Shown here: one piece after another, positions 25,717 to 34,677 of the stretch
Layout of the letters: every line of letters starts with the position of its first letter
Position numbering within the stretch: the first letter of the stretch is position 1
DNA from: Falsihalocynthiibacter halioticoli
Lineage (GTDB): Bacteria > Pseudomonadota > Alphaproteobacteria > Rhodobacterales > Rhodobacteraceae
Length of the DNA stretch: 64,000 nucleotides
Direction: 5' to 3'
Assembly (NCBI RefSeq): GCF_025802015.1
Contig: NZ_JAOYFC010000003.1
Coordinates: 62,001-126,000 of the forward strand
Notes under the pieces: model-generated
The model's input: the letters and a program-made list of their open reading frames with translations, nothing else
The model's database searches: none
What the model was told of the DNA's origin: nothing
Made by a program: the position numbers and the translations under genes

Positions 25717-25747
25717 TTATATGGCGGTCGTTTGTTGGTCTCGCAAG
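25717..25747 (-). promoter_or_regulatory. Sigma32-type heat-shock promoter of hslV
   Basis: On the minus strand CTTGCGA (plus 25741-25747), 13 nt, then CCGCCATATAA (plus 25717-25727). This fits the sigma32 consensus CTTGAAA-N13-CCCCATNTA at nearly every key position and lies 31 bp upstream of the hslV start codon. Confidence 0.6.
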
Positions 25748-25785
25748 ATTAATTGAGCAAAAACAGCGCAAACCCTACAAACCCA

Positions 25786-25814
25786 AAGAAAAAGGCGCCC
25801 GTTTCGGGGCGCCT
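25786..25814 (-). terminator. Intrinsic terminator of trxA
   Basis: On the minus strand AGGCGCCC (plus 25807-25814), a 6-nt loop and GGGCGCCT (plus 25793-25800) form a perfect 8-bp GC stem followed by TTTTTCTTT. It lies 22 bp after the trxA stop and would insulate hslV. Confidence 0.85.
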
Positions 25815-25836
25815 CTGATGCATACTGAAGTCTGGG

Positions 25837-26157
25837 TTAAACAGCTTCGTCAATCCAGGTTTGAAGCGCGGCTTTTGGAGCGGCTCCGACCTTGGAAGAG
25901 AAAACTTCACCATTCTTGAAAAGGAACAGAGCGGGAATGCCACGAACACCAAGTTGACCAGGTGATTGTGGGTTCTCGTCAACGTTTACCTTAACGATTT
26001 TGACCTTGTCCCCGTATTCGTCGGAAAGCTCTTCAAGAGCGGGTCCGATTTGCTTACAGGGGCCGCACCACTCAGCCCAAAAATCCACAACAACTGGGAC
26101 ATCGGCTTGGCGCACTTCGGCGTCGAATGTTTCGTCTGTTACGGCAACTGTAGCCAT
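25837..26157 (-). CDS. trxA: Thioredoxin
   Basis: A 106-residue thioredoxin that reduces cytosolic disulfides. The active site WCGPCK (Cys31, Cys34) is in the standard context VVVDFWAEWCGPCKQIGP, with the cis-proline segment VRGIPALFLFKNGE. Full length, no signal peptide. AGGAGAG precedes ATG 26157. It lies 60 bp downstream of addA in the same direction; the terminator at 25786 ends the unit. Confidence 0.97.
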   Translation of the reverse strand: MATVAVTDETFDAEVRQADVPVVVDFWAEWCGPCKQIGPALEELSDEYGDKVKIVKVNVDENPQSPGQLGVRGIPALFLFKNGEVFSSKVGAAPKAALQTWIDEAV

Positions 26158-26217
26158 CTGCTCTCTCCTAGAGAAATTCGTTTCGGCTTTAGAACCTAGG
26201 GTCGGCCAAGGGTATCG

Positions 26218-29200
26218 TCAAGGCATGTTCACGCGAGATAGCGCCGCGGTCACGGTTGCGTTAGGAAGCGCCATCAACTCTGCGGATTTCGTCCAAAGAA
26301 TTGCGCAACTTATCGGTTTGTTCGGATAGATTTGCGAAATCGCTGCAACATATGCGCCCATCTGTCGTAACAATCCTTCCGGAACCTGTTCCATGTTTTT
26401 TGGCACGATGGCGTTGGTTTTGAAGTCCACGATCAAGACTTCTGAGTCTGTTACGATCAACCGGTCAATCTGGCCTTCAACTGCCCGCCCGCTGAGCTCA
26501 TCCAGTTTGGCCACAACGTTTACCTCGGCGAGCGCGGATGGGCTAAAGACGTCCGCCAACTTCGGATTTGCAAGGCAGTTGGACGCCTCCTTCAGCAACT
26601 CCGGATCATCTCGCCCGAGCAATTGCCTTGCGCGCTCTGGACGATCTTCTTCGGGAACGGTTGGAAGATGCTCAAGCAGAAGGTGGATATCCGTTCCGCG
26701 CTGCAATGCTTCCTCCTCGGAAAGACCTCCAACACCAGAAAGCGCTTTTTCTCCTCCAAGATCAGAGGGTGAAAGCGGCTTGGCTGGCTTCACAGGTACC
26801 GGCGCGGTCTGGGTTGCCCATGCGGGCAATGCCGTATCCTTTGCTGTGTTCACCTTGTTGAGTTTCGCAATAGGTAGCGCACTCCAATCCTCATTCTGAA
26901 GCCGAAGCCCCTTCCCTGAAGGAGTGTCAAACTCAACGGCACCCGCTGCCCTCATGCCTTTTTCTACAATTCCGTGCCACGCGTTGCCGTCTTTATCGAG
27001 CTTTCCTGCGCCGCAAACGATGAGCCACTTTTCCGCGCGCGTCATCGCAACGTAAAGCAGCCGCATCTTTTCTTGCTGCTGCAGGTCTTTCATCGTGTCG
27101 ACCTGATTGGAAACTTCGGGCGGCATTTGTTTTGCTCCGGGTTTCCAGATGACGCTGTTATCCGCCATCTTGACCAACTGGGCATCAACGCTGTTTTTCT
27201 TTGCTGCCGTGTCAGGAAGAATAACGATCGGCGCCTCCAGCCCCTTCGCGCCATGAACCGTCATCACCCTTATCTGGTCGCTTGCGCTATCGACCTGACG
27301 TTTGATCTCGACTTCATCTGTTTGAAGCCATGACAGAAAACCTGTGAGGCTTGGAATTTCCATCTGTTCAAAATTCAGCGCCTGATCCAAAAGCGCGTCT
27401 ATCCCGTCCTCTGCTTCTTCCCCAAGCCGGGCAATCAACTTTTTGCGGCCACCAAAAACAGTCAGCGCGCGTTCAATGATTTCGTAGGGTCGCAAGAAGT
27501 CAGACGCCCGCCTGAGATCTTCAAGCATCCTCATTTCCTCGGGGAATTCTTCGGCGCGATTACGCATCGCGGCCCAAAGATACTTTTCCTGTCGTCTGTG
27601 CGCGAGGTCAAAGAGCTGCTGTTCGTTCCAACCAAAGAGCGGCGATTTCAAAACACTTGCAAGCGACAGGCTATCTTCAGGCGTCGCAAGAAACGACAAA
27701 AGCGCGACGATATCTTTAACCGCAAGCTCACCGCCAATCTTGAGCCGATCCGCGCCGGCAATATCCAGCTTCTGCGCTTTACATTCGCGGATGATTTCAG
27801 GGAAAAGGCCGCGCCGCCCCTGAACGAGGATTAGAAAGTCTCCTGGTGTAACGGGCCGCTGTTCAAATTTGCCGGAATGTCCGATTTCGGCTGGAATAGT
27901 GACCTTTTCTTCGATCATCCGCTTGATTTCACCAGCGATCTTACGCGCGAGCCGAACGTTGTGATGGCTTTGCGAAACCTTATCAACGGGGTCATACCAA
28001 TTGCGCTCGTCGTTGTCTTGTTCGGGCTCTTCAAGTGGCCAATGATCCACGCGCCCCGGCATCGCGGATTTGAACGCAAGATGGGTCGTTTCGCCGCCCA
28101 CGCCATTTCCGCCGATTGCTTTGAATGTGAAGTCAACAAGCGACAAAACCGGCTCTGCGGAACGGAACGAATGCTCAAGCTGCAGATTCACGAGCCCTGC
28201 CCCCGCCTCTTTCAGGCGCTCTGCAAAATGGGCGTTCATCCGATCAAACTCTGCCGGATCGGCCCCCTGAAAGGAGTAAATGGATTGCTTTTTGTCACCC
28301 ACAACAAAGATCGACCTATGCGTATCTTCCTTGGCGCCCTCGCCGCTCGTAAGCTCTTGGGCAAGGTTCTCAATAACCTGCCACTGCGCTGGGCTGGTAT
28401 CCTGTGATTCATCAACAAGAATGTGGTCAATCCCGCCATCAAGCCGATAGAGCACCCATTGCGCAACCAGCGGATTGGTTAGCAAGTCTCGTGCCTTATA
28501 GATTTGATCGTCAAAGTCGAGCCAGCCTCGGACTTGCTTCTTTTGCTCGAACCGCGGCAAGAACTCAGCCGCAAACCTGCGCAAAACAAGCGTGCGCTCC
28601 GCTGTATGAAGCCGAAGACGAGATGAACGCGCGTTTTCGACCCTCGCCATGAGCTTCTCGAGGGCATCCATCTTGTCGGAGATCAGCTTTTGCGTAGCTT
28701 TGGTTGGTACAGAACCGATCTTCGCCTGCGCGGCTTTTGCTCCGTCTTTGAACAGGAATACATCCTCAAGAATGAGGAGATCCTTCGCCGACAAGGTGTC
28801 AAAATCTACAAGCCGAAGCTTCTCACCGTTTTTCGCGTCGGTTGAACTACCCTGAAGAAAGAATGGCAGTATCTCTTTCAACAGCGCGCCGTCAGTTGGC
28901 AAAAAGGTATCGTTCTCAAGGTCGGCTTGAGAGTATCCCGCCGACAGGCCAAGGCTTTGCCAAATCTCAGCTGCATCTACGGGCGTAGATAACTCATTGC
29001 GAAACTTGGCAATTTCCGCAGTGAACTTCCCGAATTCTTCGGCTGTATATACCGCCGCTACATCATCAATGAGCGCGCGCTGTCCACCAAGGATCATTTC
29101 GTCGATCACTTCCTCATGCAGCAATCGCGCCGAACGCTCGTCCATTTCGCTAAACTGTGGCGAAACACCGGCCTCAAGCGGAAAGCGCCGTAGGATCGAA

Positions 29201-29586
29201 GCACAAAATGAGTGGATTGTCTGAATTTTCAACCCACCAGGGGCTTCGATGGCACGCGCGAAAAGGCGGCGTGCGTTTCGGATATCTTCGTCTGAAATAC
29301 TGCCCTCAACGCCGAGCGCAATAAGGTCAGTTCGCAGCAAATCAGTCTCTAACATTGCCCATTTACCTAATCTGGCAAAGAGCCTGTTCTGCATCTCGCT
29401 CGCTGCAGCTTTGGTGTAGGTAAGGCACAAAATGTTCTGAGGTTTGACATTTGCAAGCAAAAGACGCGCAACACGATCTGTCAGAACGCGCGTTTTGCCC
29501 GACCCCGCATTGGCTGAAAGCCACGTGGACGCAAAAGGGTTGGCGGCTTGTACCTGCCGTTCGGTTGCAAGGTCTCGTTTGATCAT
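26218..29586 (-). CDS. addA: Double-strand break repair helicase AddA
   Basis: AddA is the UvrD-type helicase/nuclease subunit of AddAB, the alphaproteobacterial counterpart of RecBCD. The 1122-residue product has Walker A SANAGSGKTRVLTDRV near the N-terminus, the helicase motif II region ILVDESQDTSPAQW, YVAMTRAEKWLIV (motif VI) and a C-terminal nuclease domain with GQIDRLIVTDSEVLIVDFKT. I chose ATG 29586 (MIKRDLATERQ), which overlaps the addB stop in ATGA; an upstream 13-residue extension is unlikely. Confidence 0.95.
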   Translation of the reverse strand: MIKRDLATERQVQAANPFASTWLSANAGSGKTRVLTDRVARLLLANVKPQNILCLTYTKAAASEMQNRLFARLGKWAMLETDLLRTDLIALGVEGSISDEDIRNARRLFARAIEAPGGLKIQTIHSFCASILRRFPLEAGVSPQFSEMDERSARLLHEEVIDEMILGGQRALIDDVAAVYTAEEFGKFTAEIAKFRNELSTPVDAAEIWQSLGLSAGYSQADLENDTFLPTDGALLKEILPFFLQGSSTDAKNGEKLRLVDFDTLSAKDLLILEDVFLFKDGAKAAQAKIGSVPTKATQKLISDKMDALEKLMARVENARSSRLRLHTAERTLVLRRFAAEFLPRFEQKKQVRGWLDFDDQIYKARDLLTNPLVAQWVLYRLDGGIDHILVDESQDTSPAQWQVIENLAQELTSGEGAKEDTHRSIFVVGDKKQSIYSFQGADPAEFDRMNAHFAERLKEAGAGLVNLQLEHSFRSAEPVLSLVDFTFKAIGGNGVGGETTHLAFKSAMPGRVDHWPLEEPEQDNDERNWYDPVDKVSQSHHNVRLARKIAGEIKRMIEEKVTIPAEIGHSGKFEQRPVTPGDFLILVQGRRGLFPEIIRECKAQKLDIAGADRLKIGGELAVKDIVALLSFLATPEDSLSLASVLKSPLFGWNEQQLFDLAHRRQEKYLWAAMRNRAEEFPEEMRMLEDLRRASDFLRPYEIIERALTVFGGRKKLIARLGEEAEDGIDALLDQALNFEQMEIPSLTGFLSWLQTDEVEIKRQVDSASDQIRVMTVHGAKGLEAPIVILPDTAAKKNSVDAQLVKMADNSVIWKPGAKQMPPEVSNQVDTMKDLQQQEKMRLLYVAMTRAEKWLIVCGAGKLDKDGNAWHGIVEKGMRAAGAVEFDTPSGKGLRLQNEDWSALPIAKLNKVNTAKDTALPAWATQTAPVPVKPAKPLSPSDLGGEKALSGVGGLSEEEALQRGTDIHLLLEHLPTVPEEDRPERARQLLGRDDPELLKEASNCLANPKLADVFSPSALAEVNVVAKLDELSGRAVEGQIDRLIVTDSEVLIVDFKTNAIVPKNMEQVPEGLLRQMGAYVAAISQIYPNKPISCAILWTKSAELMALPNATVTAALSRVNMP

Positions 29587-32513
29587 GTGAGATCCTCCCC
29601 TACGGGCTCGTCGCTTTCTTCCCACTCTCCATATCTGGCAAGGTGATCGTAATCTCCGTAGTGGGTAATCACGCTTGTTGCGCGGCGGGATGTATAGCCC
29701 TGTTGCGGGCTAAAATAGGCGCCGATCAACTCATGAAATTCGTCCCAAACTTCTTTGGTCGTTGTGTCTGTAAGTTCCGCAGATCTTTCACCAGGCTTGG
29801 CACCTACGCCAATATATGTCGCCTCTTGAACCTTGGCCGCCCCGATGCCTTCAAAGCCACCATTTTCAACCATTGCCGCTTCGAGCAGAAGTTGTTTGTC
29901 AAACAGGCGCTCAACAGCTGGCGACGGGGGTGTCGTTTTATAGTCGTAAATAATAGCGTTCCCTGTCTCGGTAAGATCAATGCGATCCGCGCGACCGGAA
30001 AGCATGAAATCGAGACCATTCAGGCCCAATTTACCCATTTTCTCGAACCACGTCGGTGTGCCACGAGCCTGTCTTTGCTTCTCAGAGGTCACAAACCATT
30101 CGGCATTTCGCGAAAACTTCGCGTACCAGAGCCGTTGCGCAGCGGGCCACGGTACAGACTCCTCGAGCGTTTTCCCTGCAATTTCCATGAGAGCGGCTTC
30201 GGTCATCTGGTCGATCGGAATTGTCTCTACTGCCTTCTCGAATATTTCGTGCAGGATCGTACCGCGTAATGGCGCATCTGCTTCGTGCTTGAGGGGGTCG
30301 AGCGGCTTCAGCTTAAGCACATACTGCGCATAAATCGCATAAGGATCGCGGATCAGTGTCTTGATCCTCGTTACAGAAAGCCCTCTAGGGCGCGCAGGAA
30401 CCGGCGGCCTTGGTGAGGGTCGTTTCGCTGGTTCAATTCGCTTCTCGGGGCGTTCAAATCGCTCGAATTGGCTTAGATACGCCTCACCCCTCGCCCGCAT
30501 GCCATCCAGTGCCTCGGTGCCACCGGTGTTTGGCAGCCCTTCTAGCAGGTTTGTCACTCTATTGAGCCAACGAGATGGAACTGTCTGAGATTCAGAATTT
30601 CGGATTGATCGCGTTATCCAAACTTCCGGTCCGCAAACGGCTTGTTGAAAATCGTGGGCCGCCAGTCCGATACGCCTTTCGGGCAGCAATAGACCCGCTT
30701 TTTGCCGCATTTGACGGTTTAACCATGGGTCTGGTTTCGGGGCTTCAGGCCAAACGCCTTCGTTCAATCCGGCAAGAATAACAAGGTCTGCGCCCTGAAC
30801 ACGCGCTTCCATTGTGCCCCAGATCATGATGTTTGGATGCGGGCGGATCGGATCGCGTACATCGTGTCGGTTCAGCACTGCTTTAAACAAATCGCCATAG
30901 TCCCTTGGCGAAAGATCTCCACCGAAACCGCTCTCCTCTTCAAGCTCATTAACGGCCTTGAGGGCTTTTTCGCCCGCAGCTTTGTCCCAAAGAGCACCAG
31001 CGCCCTGCCCGTTCGGGCCTTGTGCGATGGCAATCGCGGTTTGTACGTGGCGGTCAAGATGCTGTGAAACAGTCGAAATACCAGCCTCGCTGTGTGGGCA
31101 AATAGTGGAACAAATCCATTCGACCCATTGCTTTGCGTCTTCTGAATCTTGTCCGATCGCCCATTTCCGCAGAGATTCTGGTGTGGGGTATGGTGGCCCG
31201 TTGCGGCGCAGATCAAGCTCAAGTTCGCGAGTAAAGAGAAGGTGCGGCCCGCGATCATCCCCGCCTGTGTTTGTAATCGGGTGTTTCAGAAGCGACAGCA
31301 GCGCTTCGGACGTTAATGTAGATCCAAACAGAGCCGCCACCTGTCGCAAGAAACGGCCCGGAGGCGCCAATCCAAGAGGAGAACCGGCAGAGTCGTCCGG
31401 CTCGATGTCCCATTGCGCCAATGTTGCCGTAACTTGCCGCGTCAAAACGCGATCTGGCGAGATGAGAGCGACTTTCTGGCCAGTTTCCGCGGCCTCCCTT
31501 AAACGCAAAGCGATTGCCCCAACTTCGGCGCGCGATGACGGCGCCTCGACCAAAGTTAGGCCAGCGCATGCGCCTGCGATGTCGGTTAGGTTCGGGCCCT
31601 CATCCATCCATTGGTCGGTAACGGGCGCTGGGCGGAGCGCCAGAGAAACCAACGCATTTCTCGCAATTGATGCCGGTGTTGGCTCGCCCCAATGAGAAAC
31701 ATCAGTCGGAGATAAATTCAATGAGTTCAGAAACTTATAGAATCTATACTGCGGATGATCTTCCGCGGAAAGCGCATCATCAAGTCCGCTCCAGACGCTC
31801 TCTGGCATCGTAAAATCAAAGCCAGGCAGAATAACAGCACCACGCGGAAGCGCCGCGACGGCCTGCATAAGTTTGAATGTCGTTCCGCGAGAGCCGGTTG
31901 AGCCTGCCAAAATGATCGGGTTTTCAGGCGGCGACTGCTTCCAGCCTTGAGTTATCAAATCAACCGCTAATCTCTGACGGGCTTCGGCGTCCGGCGGCTC
32001 GCCTGAATCGCCAAAGAAACGCTCAACGATTTTGATGAACTCCAGCGCCCGCTCCCAGTGACCGGATTGATCGGTAACATCGAGCGACACAATCTGTTCT
32101 GGCGTTACGCTCTCGCCCTGCATTTCATCAAGGAGTTCGGCCAAACTGTCGGCCAAGTCAAACAGCGAGCTACGTGAAGCGAGATCTGGCTGAGCGTCCA
32201 GAAGTTGCTTGATAAGCTGCGACAGTTCGAGCCGACGCCGAAGCGGTGAAACTGCCTTGGGAATGGCAATCTGCGGCGCTTGGCTTAAGTCAGAAATGAG
32301 CGAAATCTGCGGGAGAAGAAGGGCGCCTTCCTGCGCGAACAGCTCTTGAACTCTACGCGCCATTCTTCGTGTGTTTACAAAGAGTTGAACCCGCGCCAAC
32401 GCTTCTGGCGGTTTATCTCGGTATGTATGCAACAAGCCCCGAACCAGCTCTGCCGGAAAATCGCATCCCAGCCCGACGCCATACACATTTGCTTTGCCGT
32501 CTTCATGAAACAT
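29583..32513 (-). CDS. addB: Double-strand break repair protein AddB
   Basis: AddB is the second AddAB subunit, with an inactivated helicase fold and a nuclease domain that cuts the other strand. The 976-residue product begins MFHEDGKANVYGVGLGCDFP, a typical AddB start; the frame is open 33 residues further upstream but that part overlaps the murU-like gene. The C-terminal PD-(D/E)XK region includes RGTILHEIFEKAVE, GRADRIDLTETGNAIIYDYK and LLLEAAM. Overlaps the upstream gene by 11 bp and addA by 4. Confidence 0.93.
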   Translation of the reverse strand: MFHEDGKANVYGVGLGCDFPAELVRGLLHTYRDKPPEALARVQLFVNTRRMARRVQELFAQEGALLLPQISLISDLSQAPQIAIPKAVSPLRRRLELSQLIKQLLDAQPDLASRSSLFDLADSLAELLDEMQGESVTPEQIVSLDVTDQSGHWERALEFIKIVERFFGDSGEPPDAEARQRLAVDLITQGWKQSPPENPIILAGSTGSRGTTFKLMQAVAALPRGAVILPGFDFTMPESVWSGLDDALSAEDHPQYRFYKFLNSLNLSPTDVSHWGEPTPASIARNALVSLALRPAPVTDQWMDEGPNLTDIAGACAGLTLVEAPSSRAEVGAIALRLREAAETGQKVALISPDRVLTRQVTATLAQWDIEPDDSAGSPLGLAPPGRFLRQVAALFGSTLTSEALLSLLKHPITNTGGDDRGPHLLFTRELELDLRRNGPPYPTPESLRKWAIGQDSEDAKQWVEWICSTICPHSEAGISTVSQHLDRHVQTAIAIAQGPNGQGAGALWDKAAGEKALKAVNELEEESGFGGDLSPRDYGDLFKAVLNRHDVRDPIRPHPNIMIWGTMEARVQGADLVILAGLNEGVWPEAPKPDPWLNRQMRQKAGLLLPERRIGLAAHDFQQAVCGPEVWITRSIRNSESQTVPSRWLNRVTNLLEGLPNTGGTEALDGMRARGEAYLSQFERFERPEKRIEPAKRPSPRPPVPARPRGLSVTRIKTLIRDPYAIYAQYVLKLKPLDPLKHEADAPLRGTILHEIFEKAVETIPIDQMTEAALMEIAGKTLEESVPWPAAQRLWYAKFSRNAEWFVTSEKQRQARGTPTWFEKMGKLGLNGLDFMLSGRADRIDLTETGNAIIYDYKTTPPSPAVERLFDKQLLLEAAMVENGGFEGIGAAKVQEATYIGVGAKPGERSAELTDTTTKEVWDEFHELIGAYFSPQQGYTSRRATSVITHYGDYDHLARYGEWEESDEPVGEDLT

Positions 32514-33192
32514 CGGCGTTTCCTCTGAGCATATTTTCCGCGAGTGCAATGTTTTCAGGTCGCCCGACATCGCACCAGGAACCGGAATAAACTGTCCCAA
32601 AAACACGGTCACTTTGGATCAGAATGTCCCAAAGCGCATTGAGGGAAAAAGCGTCTTCCTCGATTTCGTCCAAACGCTCGGTCTTAATAATCTGCGCACC
32701 TGTGTAAACGTATGGGCCGCCGCGGGAAATTCTGCTGTCGTTTTCTAGTGCGAAATCTCCGCTGCCCATGTGGCCGATCGCGTTCTCGCTTGGGATAAGA
32801 AGCAGCAGAGCGTCCATTTTATTGGGGTCCCAAGCCGACTTTAAGCATTCAAGAGGATTTGGGCCTTTCCAAACAGCATCAGAATTTAGAGTGAATACGG
32901 GCGACGAATTTAAAAGCGGTATTGCCTTACGAAGGCCACCGCCTGTTTCAAGAAGTGCGTCGCGCTCGTCGGAAAGTACCAAACTGCTTTGAGAAAGATG
33001 CGCCTCTAGCTTGTCTGCATGGGTGTGAAGGTTGGCGACGACGCGTAGCTCTGGCATCGGTGAGACAAGGTCGAGGGCGTGATCAACAAGAGGGCGGCCA
33101 GCAACTTTGATAAGAGGTTTTGGCAAATCCCGCGTCAGGCTTCCCATGCGCGTGCCTTTACCAGCCGTGAATAGCATTAATGCGTCAGGCAT
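32503..33192 (-). CDS. murU: MurU-type N-acetylmuramate-1-phosphate uridylyltransferase
   Basis: MurU converts MurNAc-1-phosphate to UDP-MurNAc in the cell-wall recycling route that bypasses de novo MurA/MurB. The 229-residue product has the sugar-nucleotidyltransferase N-terminus MLFTAGKGTRMGSLTRDLPK, and the NSDAVWKG metal-binding segment. I chose ATG 33192 (MPDALML), 8 bp inside amgK. Its partner kinase AmgK is immediately upstream, which supports the substrate. A broader sugar-phosphate nucleotidyltransferase role cannot be excluded. Confidence 0.85.
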   Translation of the reverse strand: MPDALMLFTAGKGTRMGSLTRDLPKPLIKVAGRPLVDHALDLVSPMPELRVVANLHTHADKLEAHLSQSSLVLSDERDALLETGGGLRKAIPLLNSSPVFTLNSDAVWKGPNPLECLKSAWDPNKMDALLLLIPSENAIGHMGSGDFALENDSRISRGGPYVYTGAQIIKTERLDEIEEDAFSLNALWDILIQSDRVFGTVYSGSWCDVGRPENIALAENMLRGNADVS

Positions 33193-34174
33193 GTTGCTCT
33201 CCGAGTACCTTGAGGTTTGATTGGGTCGTTGGTGGAATGTTTTCCAGCACAAATGTTTTGAGTTCTGTAAGGGCAGGGTGTTCAAGATCGCCCGTCAAAT
33301 GCGCCCAGACACGCGGAAGAAAATCGAGGTAGTGCGTCTTGCCGTCTCTAACTGCCAACCTACTCAAAACACCTAGTATTCGAAGGTTCCTTTGCGCCGC
33401 TTGCACTGAAAATCCATGCAAAAATGCTTCTTCTTCTACGCCGGATTCCTTCACAAAATGCTTGATTGCAGCATCGCGCGTTTGAACGGAAACATCTCTT
33501 CGCGCATCTTCGAGCAGTGACGCCAGATCATAGGCCGGATGTCCGAGCAGCGCGTCCTGAAAATCAAGGAGTCCACATCTCGCAACGCCTGACCTTTCCG
33601 GAAGCCAAATCAGATTTTCAGCGTGGTAGTCCCGCAGGATCATCACATTCTCCGACGGTTCACATTCTTTGAGCGCCGACCTGACAAGCGATACCAATTT
33701 TTCAGAGGCGGCGTTGTTTTCTTGGCCCGTTATGCCTGCTTGGTACCATTCGATGACGGGTGTCACGGCTCGAGCCATTTCTTCCGTTCCGAACGTGTTT
33801 AAGCCCTTCACGGGTTTGTTTTTCTGGAGGCAGAGCAACACATCCACGGCCGAAAGATAGAGGTCTTTTTCGAGATTGGCGTTATTTTCTAGAATCTTGG
33901 CAAACACGGAATCTCCCAAATCCTCCAAGAGAAGGAAATCGGAGCTCCGTGCCAGAATTTTCGGCGCAGAAAGGCCGAGATCGGCAAGATGAGAAGCAAC
34001 CTGAAGGAAATCATCGCAACTCCCGTCGCGATCATTACTGGCATCCATATACACCATTGGCCCGAAATTCGGGTGTTGCCATCGCGCATACCGACGGCCG
34101 GATGCATCACCAGCGAGCGGCTGAATTTCAACGTCCTTCGGATTCCTGAGCAGGTCGGAATAGGGGTTATCCAT
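33185..34174 (-). CDS. amgK: AmgK-type N-acetylmuramate/N-acetylglucosamine kinase
   Basis: AmgK phosphorylates the anomeric position of MurNAc and GlcNAc for MurU. The 329-residue product is an aminoglycoside-phosphotransferase-fold kinase: LAGDASGRRYARW as P-loop-like segment, the catalytic loop RDYHAENLIWLP and the metal-binding LLDFQDALLGHPAYDLASLL. tsaE-amgK-murU-addB-addA is a conserved alphaproteobacterial order. Overlaps tsaE and murU by 8 bp each. Confidence 0.88.
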   Translation of the reverse strand: MDNPYSDLLRNPKDVEIQPLAGDASGRRYARWQHPNFGPMVYMDASNDRDGSCDDFLQVASHLADLGLSAPKILARSSDFLLLEDLGDSVFAKILENNANLEKDLYLSAVDVLLCLQKNKPVKGLNTFGTEEMARAVTPVIEWYQAGITGQENNAASEKLVSLVRSALKECEPSENVMILRDYHAENLIWLPERSGVARCGLLDFQDALLGHPAYDLASLLEDARRDVSVQTRDAAIKHFVKESGVEEEAFLHGFSVQAAQRNLRILGVLSRLAVRDGKTHYLDFLPRVWAHLTGDLEHPALTELKTFVLENIPPTTQSNLKVLGEQHA

Positions 34175-34637
34175 TAAGTAATCCGTCTAGCTTCTGCCAC
34201 TTGGAATCGGAATACGAAAATGTAAGCCGACGCTCATCTTCAGAAAGCTGTTCAAAGTTGATGTGGAGCGCATTTTCTGGCTGATCGGAACCTAGCCTAT
34301 CTGGCCACTCGATTAGGCAAACTGCGTCTTCAAAGGCTTCGTCCAAGCCAAGCTCTAATGCTTCGTCAGGGTGACTAAGCCGATAAAAATCACAGTGCCA
34401 GATCGTAAATTCAGCAGCGTCGTAGGTTTGAACAATTGTGAAAGTCGGGCTGGGAACATCCTCGGTATGTTCCAAAAGATGTTGGATTATCCCTCTGCTA
34501 AGATGGCTTTTCCCCGAGCCAATAGGCCCCTCAAGCAATATCACATCACCTACATCCAGTCGCTCGGCCATTTGTTCGGCAAGCGCGGTTGTTTCCTGCG
34601 GAGAGGTGAGTGTCAGAGTACGAGAGTATGATGTCAT
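34167..34637 (-). CDS. tsaE: tRNA threonylcarbamoyladenosine biosynthesis ATPase TsaE
   Basis: TsaE (YjeE) is the small ATPase that resets the TsaBD complex in t6A37 formation on tRNA. The 156-residue product has Walker A LLEGPIGSGKSHLSRG (residues 35-50), VPSPTFTIVQTYD and the WHCDFYRL and IEWPDRLG motifs. TsaD is encoded 9 kb away at 43.7 kb. It lies 40 bp downstream of the PAS gene in the same direction. Confidence 0.95.
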   Translation of the reverse strand: MTSYSRTLTLTSPQETTALAEQMAERLDVGDVILLEGPIGSGKSHLSRGIIQHLLEHTEDVPSPTFTIVQTYDAAEFTIWHCDFYRLSHPDEALELGLDEAFEDAVCLIEWPDRLGSDQPENALHINFEQLSEDERRLTFSYSDSKWQKLDGLLNG

Positions 34638-34677
34638 GGCACGAATGTAGCGCCCTGACTCGTCCCTGCAATAGAGT

